NCBI GenBank assembly: GCA_010093515.1
Contig: MU001676.1
Location: 753,739-817,738 of the forward strand
Length of the DNA: 64,000 nucleotides
DNA from: Lineolata rhizophorae
Taxonomy: Eukaryota; Ascomycota; Dothideomycetes; Lineolatales; Lineolataceae
Direction of reading: 5' to 3'
The translations under genes were made by a program, and so were the position numbers. Positions within the stretch are counted from its first letter, which is position 1. The number at the start of each line of letters is the position of its first letter. The notes beneath the pieces were generated by a model. It saw only the letters and a list, made by a program, of their open reading frames with translations, made no database searches and was not told the origin of the DNA. Of the stretch, positions 30,287 through 41,127 are shown piece after piece.

Positions 30287-30995
30287 TCAATCATCATCAT
30301 CCATAAGTTCGCTGTCATCTTCTTCCTCCCCATCGTCCTCCTCATTGCTCCCATCCACTATACTCTCTACTCTCGTCGGACCCTTGCCCTTCTCCCTGAA
30401 CATTTCTAAAATCCCGCCACTCCCATCTCCTCCAGAGCCCTTGCCCTTTCCCTCCTCAGCCTCCCTCCTAGCTCTCAGCACCGCCGCTCGCGCCCGCCTA
30501 ATCGCTTCTTCCTCGGCTTTCCGAATAGTGCCCGACACGCGAACGACGCGGAGGACGCACGCCTCGGACACTGGGTAAGGCAGCGTAGTCATGAACGATA
30601 GCGATGCCCAAAGCAATCGGTAAGCGGCACGAGAGACACGGATGATTGCCGTTGATGTCGGCGCGGAGAGGTACATTACTGGGTTGTCGGGCTCACTAGT
30701 CAGAAGAACATGGCCCTTCCAGTCGACTGATGTGCGAATAAGAAGACTCGGAGACAGCCTTACCGCGAAGACTTGCGCTCGTGATGCCGGCGCCGTAATC
30801 GCCGAAGTTTTCAACTATGGACTCGCGGATAGCGCGGAGGAGCAGCAGCGACGTCAGCGTGTCCGGGCTGGGCTGCAGGAAGCGCAGGACGTCTGGCTGC
30901 TGTTGGTGGGATTCGCCAGCAGCATTTTTCGATCTGGTGCTGCGTTTGGGGTAGAGGATGTTGACGAGAAGATAGCGGTGCTTCACGCGCACCAT
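30287..30995 (-). CDS. pop5: RNase P / RNase MRP subunit Pop5
   Basis: Protein subunit of the RNase P and MRP ribonucleoproteins, which process tRNA and rRNA precursors. Exons 30764-30995 and 30287-30678 give 207 residues. The start MVRVKHRYLLVNILYP is the classic Pop5 N-terminus, and the second exon carries YLSAPTSTAIIRVSRAAYRLLWASLSFM. For intron 1 (30679-30763) I used the acceptor that gives SLR-VMYLSAP, because it aligns with the family; an alternative acceptor at about 30726 would leave an intron of only 37 bp. The last 60 residues, a Lys/Glu-rich helix ending in a strongly acidic tail, exceed the usual length. Confidence 0.88.
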
Positions 30996-32067
30996 TAGTA
31001 CACCGTGGACAGTCGCCGGTTTGGACGCACTGTGTCGTTGGTGCTTTTCCGGAACCCTCGAAATCTTTTTTGGCCAGGAGCGAAGCGACGCGACAGCACG
31101 TGATGGCGCTTTGGGATTAGCGTCGTACACGTTTGGTCAACCGGCCTTTGAACCATGATATCCCGCCGACTTTACGAGGAAGATATCACTAAACCATAAA
31201 ATTCTGCGTCTCAGGTAAGTGTGCATTCGATTAATGATGTTTGCTAAGTTGATGAATCAAAAAAAAAAAGAAGAAACACAGTCTGGTGGCGCTAGAGACT
31301 CAAAACCGCTTGATTCTGACATTAGCGGATCTCTTGGAAACGTCCAATGACGTGCTATAATTGGCACGCCCGAGTATCGGCGCCGAATAGGGCACAGGCC
31401 AAGAGATCACCATGACTCGTGCTCTAGTCGCAATGCTAAACTTTCTGCTGACCTCTATCGCGAGGAGGAAGACGGCATGTGACAGGTCATCAAATGTTGC
31501 TGCTCGATTGACCAAACGGTATTCTCCATCTCTACTTGTGGGCATTGCTTCCATCGTATTAAAATCATCAGATATCTCTCTGGTGCGGGCGATGACTGTA
31601 TGGCCTGCATGTCTGCCTAGAGCGGTCTGTTTGTTCCAGCGAGACGGACCGGACGCTGATTGAACAATCGCTCCCGGGCCTCGCAAACAGAATGCCCATT
31701 GCTACAAATCACTTCAGGTAGGAGATACTGGCCAGAGTACATGAGCCACCTAACAAATCACAACTTCATATGATAGGGAGTTGCCTATCACCTGTTTCTG
31801 TTCGCTTGGTGCGTGCAATTCACTTTGTCACCTTGCCCCGTATCCGTGAACCCCTCGACCCCGTCGCTTCTCTCTTCACTTGTTCCCGCGTCGCACTTTT
31901 CGCCGGCTTTAACTTGTCCCTCAGCCTTATTCTGCCGCTCTTCACCTTCACCGCCCTTCCGGACCGGGGCGTGACGAGTTAGGCCGGCCACTTAAAGGTG
32001 TTTCTTCGCTTGACGCTGGTGGCTTCTTGTCTCATCGACTTCATCTTTCCTTCCGCTCAACGCTGCC
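30996..32067. promoter_or_regulatory. Divergent intergenic region between pop5 and the La-Arb1 gene
   Basis: About 1.07 kb. An A tract lies at 31259-31270 and the last 260 bp before the plus-strand ATG are C/T-rich. A 128-codon minus-strand frame (31300-31686) has no recognisable motif. Promoters of both genes should lie here. Confidence 0.45.
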
Positions 32068-34536
32068 ATGGCTTCGCCCGAGGAGCCACTGGTCGCGCAA
32101 ACCACCGGCGACGTTATCAACCAAGCACCCGAGACCTCCGTCGCAACAGACAATGAAACACGCGACACGTCCACGACTAAGGACATGCCTGCAGCAGTTG
32201 GAAACGGGCCCAAGGTCGACAAAGCCATTAGCACCGAGCATGGTGGAAGCGGCGCCGCTGCGACCAACGGAAGTGGCCAGCCACCGAAAGATGATAACGT
32301 GGCGTATGTGGATCCACTATGCATGGACTACGAATGGAAACCTCCGCCTGTGAAGGAGCACCCAGAGGGTGATGCCATCCGCCGTCAGGTACGTACTCTC
32401 ATCTCCGAAGACAAGAAGTAGCAAATTTCCTACGCTTTTCCATCCCCGTACCAGAGAAAAGTAAACTAGACGGTACCCTTCGGTCCTTTTCAGGTCGAGT
32501 ACTACTTCTCAGACGAGAATCTCCCGTATGATGAACACTTGCTCGAGAAATGCGGTGGTGTCGAGAACAAACCTGTCCGCATCAAGCACATCTGTGGCTT
32601 CCCTCGTATGCGCAAGTTCAAGCCTTTCACACAGGTGGTCGAAGCCCTTCGCAGGAGTGCCTTTCTTGAGGTTTGCTCCGGCAACACCATTCGTCGCCGT
32701 GTGCCGCTGCTACCGGACATGTTGGTACATTCGGACGACAGCGAAGTGGAGGGTGGCGAGAAGGATGAGGACAAAGACAAGGACAACAGGAAAAAGGAGG
32801 AGAAGAGGGGCCTTGTACCGCCGCCGAAGCGGATGAATCAGAAGACGCAGAAGGACACGGGCATGCTCAAGGGGTCGACCGGCTTCGAGGAGTTCTTTGC
32901 AGAGGCACCATTGACCCCCGAGCAGGTCAAGGAAGAGAGCGGCCTCTATGATGAGAAGAAACCCATCACTGAGTATGACCGTCCCTATATGGCTCCCACA
33001 CTGTTTCTGTTGTTTCTTATTTACTCACTTGTTTATTGCAGACGCCTGGAAATCGCTATCCACCGCTACAAGCAGAAGCGCAAGTTTTGGACCTTTGCAG
33101 GCCAAGTTTTCAATCGTTTCCTCAAGTATGGCGGCGTAGAGGCGAAGGAGCGCCAGTTTACGGGACCGATGGACGAGGTCCTGACCCAGAACAAAGACAA
33201 GGGCGAGGTCGCGCAGCTACTTGCAACCCACCAGCTCGACCCCGAGCTTGATGAAGCGGACACATGGGTTGTCGACTTCGAAGGCGTGGCCAAGGGTTTC
33301 TTGTAAGTTCTGCCCGTGCGCCAGATTCCGGTAATGGTACAGCAAATATCGAGCAACCTTACTGACGACATACTCCGTAGCTCCTCCGTATACCCCGTAT
33401 TTACCTCGTCTGTTACACCCCGCATGACCCGTGAAGCTACGGGAATTTTGCGCAACTTCTACAACTATCTCATGTACCACGACGTGTGTCCTGAGTACGC
33501 CGACTCGCTCGTGGCCGCTAGGCGTATCTGCGACCTAGCCGATCGGGAACTCCCTCGCGTGCGTCGCGCCGGTCTGCGCCTTCCCGGCGCCTTCAATGTC
33601 TCCTGTTCCGAGCTCCACAATGGCTATTGGTCTGGCATGTTCGTCGGCAAAGACAACTCTTTCATTCACGGCCGCTCTGACTGGGCCGAGGACGAAGCCG
33701 TGGCCGACCGCGAACTCGATGAAGAGGAAGGCCTCGAAGATGGCGAGGAGACGACCGGGGCACCCCGCGTCTGCCAAGCACTGGGCCCCATCCAGGCGCG
33801 CGTCGTCTTCTTCACAGCGCTAGCGTCACAGATGGACGAAGAGGAGCTGGACGCCTTGCAAAAAACGACGCGGAAGCTGGGGTTTGCGGGCAGCATGGCT
33901 CAGGAGCTCACACCCATGGGCCTCGAGGTCGCTCACGTCGAGATGCCGAACGAAAGGACCCTCCGCTTCTATGAGATGGCGCGGCTGAATCTACGCACCG
34001 ACTTCAAAGTCGGCCGCGCCATGCAGCCCGTCGGCAAGCTGCATTGCCGGCCGTGGACGCCTCCCGCTTTCGTCAAATACGATCTGCCGGTCGAAGAGGC
34101 CGCGAAGCAAGACCTGAACTCCTCCGATGAGTTGCTTGTCTTCCTGGTCGAAACTGACGTCCTGAGGACCTGCTTCGTCGGCATGAAGCTCGACGCCGTC
34201 GTCGGCCGCATGGTCAACGGCATGCCGTTCCTTGACCAGATCAACAACACTTACGCGTCATTCTACACTTACTTGCCCAACGAACTGCTTTCGACGCCTT
34301 GGAAGGCGCCCGAGATGACGGCACGTGCGCGTGAGCTCGAGATGACGGGCCCAGATGGTGAGATCGTCAAGCGGGACGAGGTTGCTGGCAAAAAAGGCGA
34401 GAATAGCGATCAGGAGGATCCGGCTAAAGTAGGCGGCGGATTAGACACGATGGCGGCGGATGGACTACTAGATTTGACAGATCAGGACATCGGTGAGATG
34501 TATCGGATGCCGGGATGGGAGAGGGTCACCGAGTAG
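32068..34536 (+). CDS. La-motif protein fused to an Arb1 (Argonaute siRNA chaperone subunit) domain
   Basis: Exons 32068-32388, 32494-32972, 33042-33302 and 33381-34536 give 738 residues in phase. Residues 1-100 are disordered. A La-type winged-helix RNA-binding motif follows (about 104-182): QVEYYFSDENLPYDEHLLEK, then ICGFPRMRKF and VVEALRRSAFLEV. After an acidic/basic linker, the Arb1 region starts at STGFEEFFAEAPLTPEQ and runs to near the end, with RLEIAIHRYKQKRK, FNRFLKYGGVEAKERQF, a long central part ending GLEVAHVEMPNERTL, and PWTPPAFVKYD. In fission yeast, Arb1 binds Ago1 with Arb2 and holds duplex siRNA for heterochromatin assembly. La motif and Arb1 region share exon 2 without interruption, so the fusion is real in this assembly. 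A role in small-RNA handling is inferred. Confidence 0.82.
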
Positions 34537-34813
34537 AAAGGCTCTGGTAGATTTGTGTGGTCCTGAGAACTAATTAGTGGAGAAGGCCACTTATGCTACG
34601 GAGTGGCCAAGGTGAGTTGGCAGCCTATCCAGGGGTTATTAGAGCTCTGCCATGTGGGCGGGAGTTCTCCTAGGTCATAGGTGAGAGCTATTACCTAGGA
34701 AGATACATGGGTTAAGCGAAGTGGCCATTAGGGCTGCACTATAACTGAAAATGACTTGGTTTTTCTACTTTTCAATTGCTTCTGGTGATTACAGTCTCTC
34801 TTAGTGCCGCCTC

Positions 34814-36291
34814 CTAGACTTTGAGAAGGAGCTTTCCTGTCGTCTTCCGGCCTCCCAGATCCTGCCGTATTCAGTGAGTCAGTCGATGTTTCCAAAACGC
34901 GTCTGACATGAAGAGGACTGAGACGTACGACTTGCGCCCTCGCCGCCTCAGCGAGCGGGTATATCTCGTGCATGTTCGTGTTGATTTTGTTCTTGAGCAT
35001 CATGTCAAACAATTGGACAACGTAGCCCTCGAACTCGTCCTGGGTCGCAATGTACGGGTACAGTTGAGGTCGAACTAGCTTGAGGCACTTGGGCGAGAGG
35101 CGCCTAGAGCGATTTATATCAGCATATCAAATCGCCCAGAACAGTTCAAGGTAGAGTATCAATGCCACTCACGTAATCGTCAGGGGGGGCACCGCCCCGC
35201 TCGCGTTCCCAAAGCTGACCATAGTCCCCTTCCTCCTCAAGCACCCCAGGCTCAGATCGAACGTATCCTTGCCCACACCATCCAGCACGCAAATGACGCC
35301 CTCCCCGCCAGGCGTGTTCTCCTTGACCACCTTCTCCACCTCCGCATACCCGCCTTCCTTCTTATAATCCACCACGGCCACCAGGGCCTCACCCGCCGTC
35401 TCCCTCACGAGCCGGCACTTCGCCTCCCCGCCCGCCGTCGCGACGATCCTGGCCCCCAGCGCCCGCAGCACGCGCAGCAGCCACAGCCCCACCCCGCCCG
35501 CCGCCGCGTGCACCAGCACGTAGTCGCCCTTCTCGACGCGGTGGCTCTCGCGCGTCATGGCGAGCGCCGTGAGGCCCTGGAGCAGGGCGGCGGCGGCGTT
35601 GTCGGTCGACAGGCCCGGCGGCACGGGCGCCGTGTTGCGCACGGGCGCGACGGCGTACTCGGCGTAGGCGCCGCCGCCGGTGAGGGCCGCGACGCGGTCG
35701 CCGACGCGGAGGGAGGTCGTGGTCGAGGTGGTGGGGCCGAGGGCGGCGATCGTGCCGGCGCATTCGCGGCCGAGGATCGAGGGGAAGGAGGGCGTCGGGT
35801 AGAGGCCGGTGCGGAAGTAGCTGTTGGTGGCGGGCGTTAGAACGTTTGGTGCGTGTAAGAGCAGGCAAGAGCAGGGGGGAGGGAGGGAAACAATACATGT
35901 CGATGAAGTTGACGCCAACGAACTCGTTCTTGATCAGCACCTCGCCTTCCTTGGGCGTCGGTACCGGCATCTCCTTGAGCTGCAGGACCTCGGGGCCGCC
36001 TGTCTGCTCGATGCAGACGCACTTCATGGTTTGGGGTACGTTGGCGGACGCCATTGCGGTTGCGAAGGGCCGGGATCGGTTATTGCTGCTTGCTGGACTC
36101 AGGAGACGCGAGAAGATCGCAGAAGCTCTTTGAGTGGCGTGCTGAGATTGGGCCAGGGTCAGAGTCGCGGACCAAGTGGAAGTTGCGCGTGCGGGCGATT
36201 CCGAGGTAGCGGTTGCCGCTGTGGCGAGAGGGTTGAAGCGCAGGCGCGAGATCAGACGGGATGGTGTGGCAAGGCGCAGGACGTGAGACAT
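34814..36291 (-). CDS. NADPH:quinone oxidoreductase (zeta-crystallin type MDR)
   Basis: Medium-chain reductase without zinc that reduces quinones with NADPH. Exons 35897-36291, 35173-35820, 34929-35103 and 34814-34861 give 421 residues. The first 85 residues are Ser/Ala/Arg-rich, probably a mitochondrial presequence; an internal Met at FATAMASANVPQTMK could start a cytosolic form. The core has the family marks: GGPEVLQLKEMPVPTPKEGE, GVNFIDIYFRTGLYP across intron 1, GRECAGTI, and the NADPH-binding VHAAAGGVGLWLLRV. The end GRKTTGKLLLKV is conserved. For the last donor I took GTACGT (34928); using GTCGTA three codons' worth of bases earlier would drop one residue. It converges with the La-Arb1 gene. 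Confidence 0.93.
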
Positions 36292-37687
36292 GCAATGCGC
36301 TACGCCTTAAAGCTATATGTGAGTGAGGAGTCACTGCCTTGGTAGACGACAGAGGGACGAACTTTGAACCTTTGAGTACGGAGCACTAGCTGCCTGATTC
36401 TCAGCGAGAACCAAGACTGACGACGAAATCGGACGAAAGGGTGAATTGAGCAATGGAAGCTAAAGGTGCGAGCACAGCTAAGCTTCGAAACAACCGGCGA
36501 GAAGGGAAGGGAAAGATCTGTTGCGCAGTGAGGAGTAGCTAGCAGTGGGTGGAAAGCTTCAGTTTATATATCCAATGACGGAGTCACGGAATTGCCTGCG
36601 CCCACCACTCGTGCCCCGCCCTGATCTTCCTCCACCCCTCTCGGACATTAGACCGTCCTCGGATATAGGCAGGCACCGGGAACACCCAATCCCGCCATCC
36701 TCTCCTTGGTAGCTCGGGTATAACTAGCGCGTCAAAAAGACGTGCGCAATATTCCTTCAATGAGTGTATAAGCGTCGACAAAAGTACTGAGCCATGGTGA
36801 TGAAAATAGTTCGGCATATCAGCGCGGACTTCGAATTTTGCTCGGCGATGCTCGTTTCCGACGAGAGCGGGGCATCCGAGGGGCGAAGGACTCAGGTCGG
36901 GTGGCTTGCGCCGGCGGTGCCGCCTCAACGACTTCCGCTCAGTTGGACATGACTTGCATGCCCGGACAAAAGCTTAAAAAAAGCTTGGCCCACGCTGAGG
37001 AACGGAAACGTCCACTGAGCCAATCCGTCACGGTGAGTCTAACTAGGGAGTCGGGAAAGTCGGACTTCGATTCGATTGAACAAGTGGATACGTTGGAAAT
37101 CGGCATTTTCATTAATTCTCCTCTAGTATTCCTCACAAACACAAGCCAGTCCGACAGATCCGCTCCAAGAATCACCGAAGCACGGCTCTAACCATCTAGG
37201 AAGTGAAACTCAAGGAAACTTCCAAGCAACCCAATTGCCTACTTGCTTATCCGGGACCCCGGCCTTCAAAGCAACAGCCCGTGAGAAAGCCCTGTAAACC
37301 TAAGCAGTAAGCGCATTCTAGCACAAGGAGAAAAGAAAAATTGACAATGTTGAGGGGATATAAGAGAATGCTAGCATTCTACGCAACAACATAAGAGCCC
37401 CAATGGCTACGAGGACAAATAAGCAACTCAAAAAAAAAGGCCTTAGCAGCAACTCGTGCACAAAATACGGAAAGCCAGTTCCAAAACCGTGCCATCAACG
37501 GAGGCTCCAAATTGTAACAAGAGGTGCCAGTAGAAAGAAACAACGGAAGCAATATCCAAAGATACAAAGAAAGGAAGTCGCACCATTAAACTTGTTACGC
37601 AGAGGACATAAGACGCAACCAATCATGGCAAACAGGGTCATCAAGCCTTCCTCCCCCTTCCCAACCAAACCATGGACGCGCTCCCGC
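36292..37687. other. Intergenic region between two minus-strand genes
   Basis: About 1.4 kb including the promoter of the quinone oxidoreductase gene and the 3' flank of the GH72 gene. A minus-strand frame of 114 codons (36584-36928) has a Trp/Arg-rich end but no family I know and no splice partners that I can support. Nothing else is seen. Confidence 0.4.
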
Positions 37688-39401
37688 TCACGCAAGCCAC
37701 ATCAGGAACGCCATAAAAGCGCCGTACTCGAGGCCCTGCGGCACGCCGCCCACGGCCGGCACTGCGGCCCCAGACGAGGTGGCGCTCGGCGCCGCGCCCG
37801 TCCCCGTGGCGCCACCACTAGTGTCCTCGCCGGACGGGGTGTTGGACTGGTCCTCTGGCAGTGGGCGGATCGCGAGGTCCTCGAGCACGTTGCCGTTGGT
37901 GCCGTAGCACTCCATGGGCACCTCTGTCTCGTCGACGTCGACGATCTGGCCGCGGTTGGGGTCGTCGAGTCCGTTGCTGATCAGGTCCGCCACGTCGTCG
38001 GGTGTCTCGGGGATATCGAAGTCGGTCGAGAACTGCGACGAGGAGATGAGGGAGCGCCCGCACTCAGGCGGTTCCAGGTTCACCGCCGTGTCGTTGGAGG
38101 ACTGGATGATGGACAGGTCGAGCTCGTTGTACTGGCCCTGTAGATTGTCAAAGTCGACGCGCAACGTCACGGAACCGTTGGAGTGGATATCGACAAGGCC
38201 GAAGTCGGCTTCCTCCTGGCTGTACTCATACACCAGGCCGCCGGAAAGAGAAGTCATCTGCCGACCGTATAACGCTTGCACTTCGTCGAAGACACGCGGT
38301 TGCACGTCGTTGCAGCCGTACTCGGAGAAGAACACGGGAATCGTGCTAGAGCCGAACATCTCCACAAGATCATCGTACCCGGAGGTGTCGAAGGTAGCAT
38401 CGCTACCGCACCACGAGTATGAGTTCAAACCGAAGAAATCGGAACGCGACATGTCGTCCTCGTCACCGTCGATAGCGCACTGGAGATACGCCCAGGTGTC
38501 TTCGAGGACCTCGCGAACATCAGCGGCAGAGTATCCGACAGGAATAGCACGATCAATGTTGTTCTTGATATAGTTCTTAAGATCGCGTTGAACAGCCTAT
38601 ATTGTCGTACTTAGCATTAACGCCCCGAATAGGCTTCATAGTGTATGCATACCCTAATGTACCGAGGATTTTCGTCAGCAGTACCGAGGTCGTTGATGAC
38701 TTCGTTTGCGGCGAAGAAGCCGAGCGTATTCGGGTAGGGCGCGAAAGCCTCGACGACGCCGAAGGTGCGGCTTAGGTAGCCAACATGGTAGGACGACTCG
38801 GGATCGGCACGGTTGAGACTCTCCCCGCCGAACGGAGCATTGACATCCATAAGCATGTAGATACCGACGGCATTGAAGATGCTGGCGCAATCGTCGTGGT
38901 TGAGCGTGGGATCAACATTGTAGACGCGAATGGTGTTGACCTGTGGGAGCCCGCTATATTAATTGGATTGCCCGTTGGAAGCTCACGAGGCTTCGAGTTT
39001 GGGGAAACCTACACCGAGACCCTGGAGAAGCGCCGCGTCGCGCAGGCAGACGGTGCCGTTTGTCAGAGCATCCTCACCCTCCTGAGGCTTGTAGCCCGCT
39101 TGGCCGCCAGGTTGATAGCTGTTGACAAATACATGAGCGAATCGAAATCCCCCCCCCTCCAAAACGTGGCGCAAACGAAACGCGTCGCAGGGTTGGTATG
39201 CTTACTCGACGCCCACTATGACGAAACGATCACCCGTGTCGGCGACGACAAAGTCCTGGCCTTGGACTTCGACGGGTTTGACGGCGTAAACGGCGCTCGT
39301 GAGGAGCGCGAGCGAGCAGACGACGGCGCGCTCGAGCTGTCAGGCCCGTCAGCAAAGGCGGGGTGAGCGAATTGCGGTCGGCAAACACGCACGGAGAACA
39401 T
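37688..39401 (-). CDS. GPI-anchored beta-1,3-glucanosyltransferase, GH72 (Gel/Gas/Phr)
   Basis: Cell-wall enzyme that cuts and re-joins beta-1,3-glucan at the plasma membrane. Exons 39393-39401 (only 9 nt), 39206-39336, 39013-39118, 38653-38940 and 37688-38596 give 480 residues. The tiny first exon joins to LERAVVCSLALLTSAVYA and so makes a normal signal peptide; without it no in-frame Met precedes the domain. The GH72 catalytic pair is Glu162 in FFAANE and Glu270 in FFSEYGCN. The C-terminal 50 residues are Ser/Gly/Thr-rich, ending in a short hydrophobic run (GAFMAFLMWLA), fitting GPI attachment. No Cys-rich CBM43 module follows the catalytic domain, so it belongs to the Gel class without that module. 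Confidence 0.93.
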
Positions 39402-41127
39402 GATTATTATTTCAATCGCTGGTGGAAGCGAAGAGGAAGGGTGGTGCGAGCGATGGGGAGGGTTCGGGTGCCCGAGAAGACGAAGAAGCGTATTAGCTTG
39501 CTCGAAACGAAGGCGGAATGAGCGACGACGGTGACCGAGACGCGGTCCCAAAAGGGTGAAGCGCTGCAAACGAGCCGGCCGCGAGACGGAGGAGGGGAAG
39601 AACAAACGATGGCGCGCGGCGGAACGAGCGACGGGGAGGCGCGCAGACGGCAGGGCAGAGAGGAAGGCGATGGGGGAGGCGAAGGGAGGCCGCGAGGGGG
39701 GAATTAAAGCGGAAGCCGCAGAAATGGATGACGGCGGCCGAGCGAGCTCTCGGGGAAGGCGCTAGGGGACTCGGAGGTCGCGGCGCGGCCATCGCAGCTG
39801 CTCGAACCGGGGATTCTGCGTCGCTAGCGGGACTACATCTGATTGCGGGCCCTTGGCGCCACCCCGTCCTGGCGCCCGCCCGCACCGCGCCGTCCCCCAA
39901 CTGGTTCGCCGCGCCGGCCCATGAAACGCCCCGGCGTCTTCGTGTTCTTGTCGGGCCTCACAAAGGCCGATTGGCGTCAACGACCCTACCTCCCGCTGCC
40001 GCGTGCCTGGACCCGCGCCAGGCCGCTTTGCAATGCGCCCTGGTTTGCTCGCAGCGCTTCCGACGCGGGCCGCTATGGCAGAAAGAATCGAAGGCTTTAT
40101 TTCGATTTTTCTTTTGGACAATTGATGCGGCCTCTTCCGCGCAGTACGGACTATCCCTTATATATCGCAATCGCAAATCGTAAATCGCACAATGGCCGCT
40201 TTGCCGCTAGCGTCGTGCGACGGACACTAGGGGCTCTACATACGTATTACCACCCGTACATCCCTATAATTACAATCCCGCCCAATCGCGTCGAGCTTCC
40301 CGCCGGAGTGCTTTCGCAACCACGCCCAATCAAATCGCTTCTCCTTTCAAGACTCAAAGGATTCACTCGTTGGTTCAATCGCCGGTCCGTGCCGCAGCAT
40401 CGGTTCCAGTTGGGATCGTTGTCAACGTTGCGCAACTCCACCAAACATCCCCATCTCATTCGCGCATGACGTCCTCAGAACCACCTACTACGTAGACGTA
40501 CCTACGTAGTGCGCTGATACGGTATGCGGACACGCTAGGCCCGTCTGGGTCCCGGGGGTCGCTTGGCGAGTTCATCCCGGAGCCATGGAATCAATACGTC
40601 ATAAATGGACCTCGTCTCAACTTGGGAACTACCCGAATAGATACGTACCTTGGTACAAGGCTGGATATCTGGTCTTTAACTCTGACCGGTGCCTGCCACA
40701 AGCTCGGTAGAATTACTAGTAGAACCGTGAAGCCTATTCAATACTTAATCGCTACAGGCTAACATTACCAATCTCAACGCTCTTCTCATTCCGCAAAACT
40801 CACAGGAACCACTGAATCCCCACGTTGCTCCCGAGACATGAATCCAGCATAGGCATTTGCCTCGTCACTTAGACCTCTCGATTCACTGAAATGGGAAGAT
40901 AAATTCGCACCTACTATGAACTCACCAAGGAACAAGAACAGATTTCGTTGGGCCAGACAGAGTCTACCACCTATCGACATCAATGCAGTCCAATCGCCCC
41001 GAACCTACCTAAGGTCGTATCGCCGAATAGGCTTGATCGGTCGTAATGATATGGTCATATTCATTGAACGCCACGTTGACTTTGTCGGACTCCGGAGCTT
41101 CTCGAACACTTTCTGCTTTCCAGCATT
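39402..41127. promoter_or_regulatory. Promoter side of the GH72 gene and downstream flank of the next gene
   Basis: About 1.7 kb. The part next to the GH72 start (39402-40000) is GC-rich with many overlapping spurious frames; from 40100 on it is closer to average. Copies of the palindrome TACTACGTAG occur at 40485-40495 and, as CTACGTAG, at 40502-40509. No coding feature is supported. Confidence 0.45.

Noticed and set aside
31300-31686. 128-codon minus-strand frame between pop5 and La-Arb1
   Set aside because: Lies in a divergent promoter region and shows no recognisable domain.
36584-36928. 114-codon minus-strand frame with Trp-rich end
   Set aside because: Could be an exon of something, but no family, no start context and no supported partner exon.
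37403-38143. 246-codon plus-strand frame opposite the GH72 gene
   Set aside because: Shadow of the catalytic gene; repetitive Arg/Gly/Val composition without motifs.
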